DNA of 33,037 nucleotides, from NCBI GenBank assembly GCA_002687795.1, contig NZBG01000012.1, forward strand, positions 1-33,037, in the 5' to 3' direction. The notes under the pieces are model-generated. The model did no database searches. It was not told where the DNA came from and saw nothing but the letters and a program-made list of their open reading frames with translations. This document shows, one piece after another, positions 29,222 to 33,037 of the stretch (positions within the stretch are counted from its first letter, which is position 1; every line of letters starts with the position of its first letter). A program made the translations under genes and the position numbers. The DNA comes from Candidatus Woesearchaeota archaeon. GTDB lineage: Archaea; Nanobdellota; Nanobdellia; Woesearchaeales; GCA-2687795.

Positions 29222-29788
29222 TTAAACGTCCACAAATATCCTGTGCTTTTCTATGCCTTTGAGCTCGTTCATTACCCTGTGGATAATGATTTTCTTAGGC
29301 TCTGGCAACAGCTTAACCCTTTTTTTCAGGTCATTAAAGCTCTCAAAAGGCTTTCCTTTCCTTTCTTCAAGGATTTCCCACATATGCTTCTTTCCCAGGC
29401 CTGGCAACAGCTCTAACTGGTGCATTCTTGTGCTTAAAGGCGCGGAATTATTAAAAAAATCAACAAACCTCTTCTCATTCTCTGTTACAAGCTTCTCTAT
29501 GCTGTATTCAAGCTCAGCCTTGGCTGTGGCTGTGAGTTTTTCTAAAGGAAGTTTTCCTAGAATATGATGGATCTCTTCCCTTTTCCCTTCGCCTATATAG
29601 ATATCTTCCCCTGGCTGCAGCTGCCTTGAATCCTTTTTAGGCACAAGCTCAAGCAGAGTGAAATGCTCTTTGCCCAAAGCCTGGACAATAGCGTTCTTTC
29701 TATGCGAAGGTGTGCTGTCAAATGGATACCCGTTTGGCAGGTAATCCAGCACAACTGCCTTTTCCTCTCTGGTTATTTTCTTGAACAT
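29222..29788 (-). CDS. DUF655 family predicted nucleic-acid-binding protein
   Basis: The 188 aa match the archaeal DUF655 family: N-terminal OB-like part ('VLDYLPNGYPFDSTPSHRKNAIVQALGKEHFTLLELVPK'), 'EDIYIGEGKREEIHHILG', and a helix-hairpin-helix region ('LELLPGLGKKHMWEILEERKGKPFESFNDLKKRV'). It is encoded after L21e and Rpb4, the conserved archaeal order, where it usually precedes the rRNA dimethyltransferase KsgA. That gene is not here: the next gene is convergent. The biochemical role is unknown. A 94-nt gap to rpoF contains small imperfect palindromes (AGTCT-t-AGACT near 29809) and nothing coding. Confidence 0.88.
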   Translation of the reverse strand: MFKKITREEKAVVLDYLPNGYPFDSTPSHRKNAIVQALGKEHFTLLELVPKKDSRQLQPGEDIYIGEGKREEIHHILGKLPLEKLTATAKAELEYSIEKLVTENEKRFVDFFNNSAPLSTRMHQLELLPGLGKKHMWEILEERKGKPFESFNDLKKRVKLLPEPKKIIIHRVMNELKGIEKHRIFVDV

Positions 29789-29882
29789 TTTATTTCACTA
29801 GTCTTAGACTGGCGGTTCAAAGTGGAATAAAATGTGCTCAAAAGTGAGTGGCCCGAACGGTCACGAACTTTCGACACATATT

Positions 29883-30221
29883 TCACTTCTTTACAAATTC
29901 TTTTACAGTGCTTATTATCTTCTTTATATTTTCATTATTGACAGTGATTGTATAGCCCTGGAGCGCTGATTTAAGCTCTTCTGTTGAGGTTGGCATTATA
30001 TCAACAATCTTGCATATATGCTTCTCTTTCAGCCTTGGCACCTTCAGCTTGTCAAGCTTCTCAAATAAGGCTTTGCTGTCTTTAAGTGGAAGCTTGGTAA
30101 ACTGGTTCAGATACTCAACTGTTTTATTTACTCTTATATTAGGATCTTTGATCTTAGACAGGTCTTCTTTCACTTCAGCCATTGTAAGAGGCGTTTCTGA
30201 GATTGTTTCTTTTGCTTGCAT
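29883..30221 (-). CDS. rpo4: RNA polymerase subunit Rpo4 (Rpb4, subunit F)
   Basis: The 112 aa correspond to archaeal Rpo4, which pairs with Rpo7 to form the stalk of RNA polymerase. 'SETPLTMAEVKEDLSKIKD' and 'EKHICKIVDIMPTSTEELKSAL', with the typical C-terminal 'IKKIISTVKEFVKK', support the call. AAGGAGG overlaps the L21e stop and lies just before the ATG, so translation is probably coupled. It is the second gene of L21e-rpo4-DUF655. Confidence 0.9.
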   Translation of the reverse strand: MQAKETISETPLTMAEVKEDLSKIKDPNIRVNKTVEYLNQFTKLPLKDSKALFEKLDKLKVPRLKEKHICKIVDIMPTSTEELKSALQGYTITVNNENIKKIISTVKEFVKK

Positions 30222-30231
30222 TTTTTCCTCC

Positions 30232-30522
30232 TTATGCCTTTCTTAGATGAACAGGGTGTATTACCAGGGTTTTTTGCTTGCTTTTATCCTTTATTGCTAC
30301 AGTATAGCAGTTTCCCTTCTTCTCTTTGATAACCCCTATTTTGGAATGGAATCTATGTGAATATATGCCTTTCTGGATGCCTGGCTCTATATTTAACAGC
30401 ACCTTTTCCCCTTTCTTAAACTCCTGAAAGTACTTTCTAAGGCTTATTTTGCCCTTTTTTCTTATGTTCTTACTGAATTTATTCCTGGTCTTTCTTCTGG
30501 TTCCGCCAATTCTCTTAACCAT
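30232..30522 (-). CDS. rpl21e: Ribosomal protein L21e
   Basis: The 96 aa match archaeal/eukaryotic L21e: 'MVKRIGGTRRKTRNKFSKNIRKKGKISLRKYFQEFKKGEKVLLNIEPGIQKGIYSHRFHSKIGVI' shows the basic N-terminus and SH3-like barrel, ending 'LVIHPVHLRKA'. It is a large-subunit protein absent from bacteria and the first gene of the operon with rpo4. TATA-like CTTTTTATAATA lies upstream around 30565. Confidence 0.95.
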   Translation of the reverse strand: MVKRIGGTRRKTRNKFSKNIRKKGKISLRKYFQEFKKGEKVLLNIEPGIQKGIYSHRFHSKIGVIKEKKGNCYTVAIKDKSKQKTLVIHPVHLRKA

Positions 30523-30643
30523 TTTTAGATTCCCCCAACTATTTAAGGCTCATAAGATGTTATATTATAAAAAGCTTTTTATTATATGGGCTTCATCCAA
30601 AAAAAGGTTGCCATCAATATCCTGTTTTGACAATTTCCGATAA

Positions 30644-30653
30644 CTTTAAATAT
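30644..30653 (+). promoter_or_regulatory. TATA box of the 30676 membrane-protein gene
   Basis: CTTTAAATAT is centred 27 bp before the ATG at 30676, supporting that Met over the track start at 30658. Confidence 0.55.
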
Positions 30654-30675
30654 TTTAATGTTCTGTGTTTTTGGA

Positions 30676-31455
30676 ATGAGCGAAAAAAAGGAAGATGTCG
30701 AGATACCCTTTGCAACATATGATGTTGAAGGGAGGAAAAAGGCTAAACAAAAAGAGCATGAGCATTCAGAGCATTCGCATTCTAAGGAGCATAATATATT
30801 CAATATTAAAAAGGAGAAAGGCGAGATTGTAATCCCTCTTCATCCAATTAAATTAAACGCAAGAACCTTTGAGAGAAGCATTTTTATTGCTATTATACTC
30901 TTCCTTGCATCATTATTGGTATTTAAGCCAGCATTTATTTTCTGGGAAGGAAACCCACTGGTAAAGGAGACTGCCTCTAATGATGTTGTTGGGGCTGTAA
31001 CAACTGAGAACTCCAGCAATGATACTATTGAAGCTGAAACAGCTGAAGAAGAAGAAGAAGAAGAGGAGGAAGAGGAAGAGCCGGAAGAAACCAGTTCTGG
31101 TGGACTGACAGGGAAGATAAAGCTTATTGTAGGGGTTATAGGCTCTGAGGAGAAAGATACAGGCGGCAAAATAACCTCTGTAGGCTTTGTTGTTGACAAC
31201 CAAAAATCAGCCTTTGTTCCTCAAGTAAAGATATATATTTTTGATGCAGATTCAAGGGATATCTATAAGACAAGGCCAAGAGAAACCTATGAGGCTGAGA
31301 GCGTTCTTGGCGCAGGCAAAAAGCTTTCTAAGGTGGTTTCAGTATTAGCCCAGTTCCCTGATACCAGCGGAGGAAAGACAGTTAAGCTTGAGCTTTATGA
31401 TGCAGAAACAGATGAGCTTCTTGATGATGGCTCGAAAGTGGTTGTAATTTCGTGA
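30676..31455 (+). CDS. Membrane-anchored protein with His-rich N-terminus and acidic linker
   Basis: 259 aa from the Met at 30676. The cytoplasmic N-terminus is charged and His-rich (HEHSEHSHSKEH), which could bind metal. One membrane helix follows (SIFIAIILFLASLLVFKPAFIF), then a polyglutamate stretch (about 13 E in a row around residue 130) and an exterior beta-sandwich domain ('GKIKLIVGVIGSEEKDTGGKITSVGFVVDN', 'PQVKIYIFDADSRD'). The domain resembles those that follow anchors in other surface proteins of these archaea. Function unknown; the beta domain has no catalytic signature. Confidence 0.65.
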   Translation: MSEKKEDVEIPFATYDVEGRKKAKQKEHEHSEHSHSKEHNIFNIKKEKGEIVIPLHPIKLNARTFERSIFIAIILFLASLLVFKPAFIFWEGNPLVKETASNDVVGAVTTENSSNDTIEAETAEEEEEEEEEEEEPEETSSGGLTGKIKLIVGVIGSEEKDTGGKITSVGFVVDNQKSAFVPQVKIYIFDADSRDIYKTRPRETYEAESVLGAGKKLSKVVSVLAQFPDTSGGKTVKLELYDAETDELLDDGSKVVVIS

Positions 31456-31533
31456 GGGTTTTGAATATCTCTTTCTGGATTGAGGACACTTTCTTTTATA
31501 GTTTTATACCTCTCCAATGTTTTAATGGAAAAG

Positions 31534-31560
31534 TTTATATATAGGATGATATACTATATA
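31534..31560 (+). promoter_or_regulatory. Promoter of the TumE/TumA-type operon
   Basis: TATA box TTTATATATA (31534-31543) is centred 27 bp before the ATG at 31565, giving a leaderless start. Directly after it, TATATATAG-n-CTATATATA-like inverted sequence spans the start site, a possible autoregulatory operator. Confidence 0.5.
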
Positions 31561-31564
31561 TAAT

Positions 31565-31873
31565 ATGAATAAAGCTATACCTATTATTGAGCCTAATAGG
31601 GAAGTTACAGAGAAAGGAAATATAATAGCTTTTTCAGCTTGGGAGGTACCAGTCTCAAAGTTTTACCCAGAAGGTGTGAAGTATTCCCTTGTGTTGATTT
31701 GTGATAATAAAAGAGTAATTGGCTTTGACAACTACAACAATGAAGGCCACCATAAGCATTACTTGAAGGAAAATGTATTGGTTAAAGAAAAGTTAAAGTT
31801 CAAGAGCTTAGAAGACACAATAAATAGGTTTTTAGAAGAAGTTGACAGATTTGAGAATAAGGAGGTTGATTAA
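31565..31873 (+). CDS. tumE: TumE-type toxin (DUF6516 family)
   Basis: The 102 aa match the DUF6516/TumE pattern: an N-terminal strand pair, 'VKYSLVLICDNKRVIGFDNYNNEGHHKHY', then a helix 'EDTINRFLEEVDRFE'. Family members are toxins paired with an HTH antitoxin of the HVO_A0114 type. The proposed active-site residues in this class are conserved Asp, Asn and His, which are visible here as DN and GHHKH. The gene is first in the pair; the SD for the next gene lies within its 3' end. Target and activity are known only from the family and were not tested here. Confidence 0.72.
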   Translation: MNKAIPIIEPNREVTEKGNIIAFSAWEVPVSKFYPEGVKYSLVLICDNKRVIGFDNYNNEGHHKHYLKENVLVKEKLKFKSLEDTINRFLEEVDRFENKEVD

Positions 31874-31874
31874 T

Positions 31875-32258
31875 ATGGAAATCAGAAAATTGACAATTAT
31901 AGTAGAGCCAAAGCAGGAATTTAGAGAAAGAATTAAAGGTTATGCTAGAAAAATTGATAAAGGAAAAAGAGGATTAATAGCAGGGGAAAGCATATCTTTC
32001 CCAAGTATAGATGTGCTTAAACAATTTCTAACACCGAAGAGAATACAGTTACTGAGAATAATCAGAAATCAAAAGCCTAAATCCTTGTATGAATTGGCAA
32101 AACTATCTGGCAGGAAACAAGAATCTGTGTTCTATGATATTAAATTATTAGAGAACTCAGGGTTCATTGAAATTGAGAAGATTAAGGATGTCAGAATTAA
32201 GACCATACCCAAAATTGGTTATGACGAGGTTGATGTAAGGATTCCGATAAAGGCATAA
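31875..32258 (+). CDS. tumA: TumA-type HTH antitoxin (HVO_A0114-like)
   Basis: 127 aa from the ATG at 31875 (the track start is upstream, inside tumE). GGAGGT at 31861-31866 fixes the start. The sequence shows 'SIDVLKQFLTPKRIQLLRIIRNQKPKSLYELAKLSGRKQESVFYDIKLLENSGFIEIEK', a winged helix-turn-helix of the HVO_A0114 group, often the antitoxin of TumE. Stop of the toxin gene and start of this one are separated by 1 nt. It ends next to the convergent archease gene. Confidence 0.75.
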   Translation: MEIRKLTIIVEPKQEFRERIKGYARKIDKGKRGLIAGESISFPSIDVLKQFLTPKRIQLLRIIRNQKPKSLYELAKLSGRKQESVFYDIKLLENSGFIEIEKIKDVRIKTIPKIGYDEVDVRIPIKA

Positions 32259-32672
32259 TCAGATATCCAGGCTAACCACTGCCTTGTAACCATCCTTTGT
32301 TTTCTTAAAGCTGTACTTGTAATTGGTTACAGCCTTTACAACAGTCTCCCCTTTCTCAGGGGTTATTGGCTCTCCGTATAGCTTTGCGGTGACATGAGTT
32401 TTATCTATTTCTTCAATCTCTACCTTTGAAAAGAATTTCTGCTCAGTATCAACTATGGCTATAAGGCCCTGGAGCCAGTTAAACATAAGCTCTTCTTCAT
32501 TATCCCCTTTTATCTCGAACTCTTCTATGTCTTTTGGATTTACTTTTTTTATTTGGCATATAACTGAGAACAAAGCTAAAGCTGCGTTCTCGAACACTTC
32601 TTTCAGGCTCTTGCCATAGGCTTCGAACAGCACATCTGATGTTAAGTCGTTTATGAATTTGTATTTTTGCAT
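32259..32672 (-). CDS. Archease (RtcB tRNA-ligase activator)
   Basis: The 137 aa match archease: 'KYKFINDLTSDVLFEAYGKSLKEVFENAALALFSVI' at the N-terminus, 'ELMFNWLQGLIAIVDTEQKFFSKVEIEEI' in the middle, and a C-terminal 'VKAVTNYKYSFKKTKDGYKAVVSLDI'. Archease is a small metal-binding protein that helps guanylylate RtcB, the RNA ligase for split and intron-containing tRNAs. The usual N-terminal HTAD motif reads LTSD here, so the His is replaced while the Asp stays. RtcB is not in the window. Its presence means the organism may splice tRNAs, which is relevant to the insertion in tRNA-Gln. Confidence 0.9.
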   Translation of the reverse strand: MQKYKFINDLTSDVLFEAYGKSLKEVFENAALALFSVICQIKKVNPKDIEEFEIKGDNEEELMFNWLQGLIAIVDTEQKFFSKVEIEEIDKTHVTAKLYGEPITPEKGETVVKAVTNYKYSFKKTKDGYKAVVSLDI

Positions 32673-32792
32673 TTTAACATTGAATCTTTTTAGTTATTAA
32701 AAGTTTTCCATTATTAATATAATTTGCTGAAAAAGATAAGATATTGGTTAAGTGGCTGAGAAAAATGGGTGGTTTGGGGTTTGTGTGGAGTT

Positions 32793-33035
32793 TTATTGGA
32801 GTGTTACTAGGGCTGTGATCTTGCAAACACTTTGAGTGCAAGGCTCTAAGGCTTTTCCTAAGATTGAATTCCTGCAGAGGTCGTTTTGATAATTGATCTC
32901 TTTGAGTTCATCAAAATCAGAAGCTGTTCTTACATCTTTTATTTCGCATTTCATTGCATGGCCTTCAGTTGAACTTGTTGTTAAGAGGTCGCCTGGCTGG
33001 ATTTCTCCGTTTTCATTTGTTACCTTTGTTGGGAC
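32793..33035 (-). CDS. C-terminal part of a surface/fibre-like protein (5' end outside window)
   Basis: Eighty codons run leftward from the window edge to TAA at 32793-32795: 'VPTKVTNENGEIQPGDLLTTSSTEGHAMKC...ILGKALEPC...ITALVTLQ'. The pattern 'VPVKVSTENGxIxxGDxLTSS...GxAMKA...GKALE...GxIxVxV' is that of the C-terminal autoproteolytic or trimerisation region (peptidase G2-like or a related intramolecular chaperone) found in tail-fibre-like and surface proteins. The gene end is seen directly; family membership is from motif memory. Four cysteines are an addition. The remaining gap 32673-32792 shows nothing else. Confidence 0.55.
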   Translation of the reverse strand, partial: VPTKVTNENGEIQPGDLLTTSSTEGHAMKCEIKDVRTASDFDELKEINYQNDLCRNSILGKALEPCTQSVCKITALVTLQ

Positions 33036-33037
33036 CC

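Noticed and set aside
29789-29882. Possible C/D-box sRNA between rpo4 and DUF655
   Set aside because: No paired C (RUGAUGA) and D (CUGA) boxes at proper spacing; only short imperfect palindromes.
30840-31203. Minus-strand poly-Ser and poly-Phe ORFs opposite the 30676 gene
   Set aside because: They arise from the polyglutamate codon run on the plus strand.

Overview
The window is archaeal chromosome. Archaeal signature genes occur throughout: ribosomal proteins L14e (partial), L21e and S15, RNA polymerase subunit Rpb4, the RFC small subunit, Pelota, class I lysyl-tRNA synthetase, archaeal UMP kinase, archease and DUF655. The DNA is AT-rich and densely packed. Most first genes have a TATA box centred 25-28 bp before the start codon (leaderless mRNAs), while several operon-internal genes carry Shine-Dalgarno sites. 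The Asn-rich surface proteins with a 'GLVDYVEWIVP' signature resemble those of small-genome DPANN lineages such as Woesearchaeota or Pacearchaeota. That placement is inference; no 16S rRNA is present.

Layout. 1-320: start of L14e and a hairpin-rich intergenic stretch. 321-5573: one giant secreted glycoprotein frame (1750 codons) split by a single in-frame TAG, preceded by a double ribbon-helix-helix regulator whose promoter carries four ATACTT-type half-sites. 5986-6660: a Hel308-like helicase cut down to its first RecA domain. 6657-8908: leftward operon of a DsbA-like thiol oxidoreductase, a SufS-like cysteine desulfurase and a 45-aa membrane peptide. 8962-10533: lysS. 10685-12831: small membrane protein, acidic 43-aa ORF, histidine phosphatase and an isochorismatase-fold hydrolase. 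12937-16070: tight leftward operon rnfC-rnfD-zinc ribbon-ZIP transporter. 16175-17134: lipoprotein. 17210-17387: a branched palindromic element of about 178 nt. 17426-19859: rfcS, PRC-barrel, pelA. 19913-21112: anchored surface protein. 21182-23671: divergent UMP kinase and CTP synthase. 23664-25537: S15 and a DHH-family protein. 25736-26238: two tandem paralogues of an unrecognised short protein. 26377-27075: cupredoxin-like protein, a 40-bp duplication of a tRNA 3' end, and tRNA-Gln(CUG) with about 12 extra nucleotides. 27212-29214: HEXXH protein, a hypothetical and a winged-helix protein. 29222-30522: L21e-Rpb4-DUF655. 30676-32258: membrane protein and a TumE/TumA-type toxin-antitoxin pair. 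32259-33037: archease and the C-terminal end of a further gene.

Functionally this is mostly informational core (translation, ribosome rescue, replication clamp loading, tRNA charging, RNA ligation accessory) and pyrimidine nucleotide synthesis. Cell-surface proteins and small accessory cassettes are inserted between the core genes. The most unusual items are the amber-interrupted surface protein, the 178-nt branched palindrome, the tRNA-Gln with its insertion and duplicated 3' end, the RnfC/RnfD-only operon, and the CTP synthase with HPC in place of HPE in its glutaminase site.
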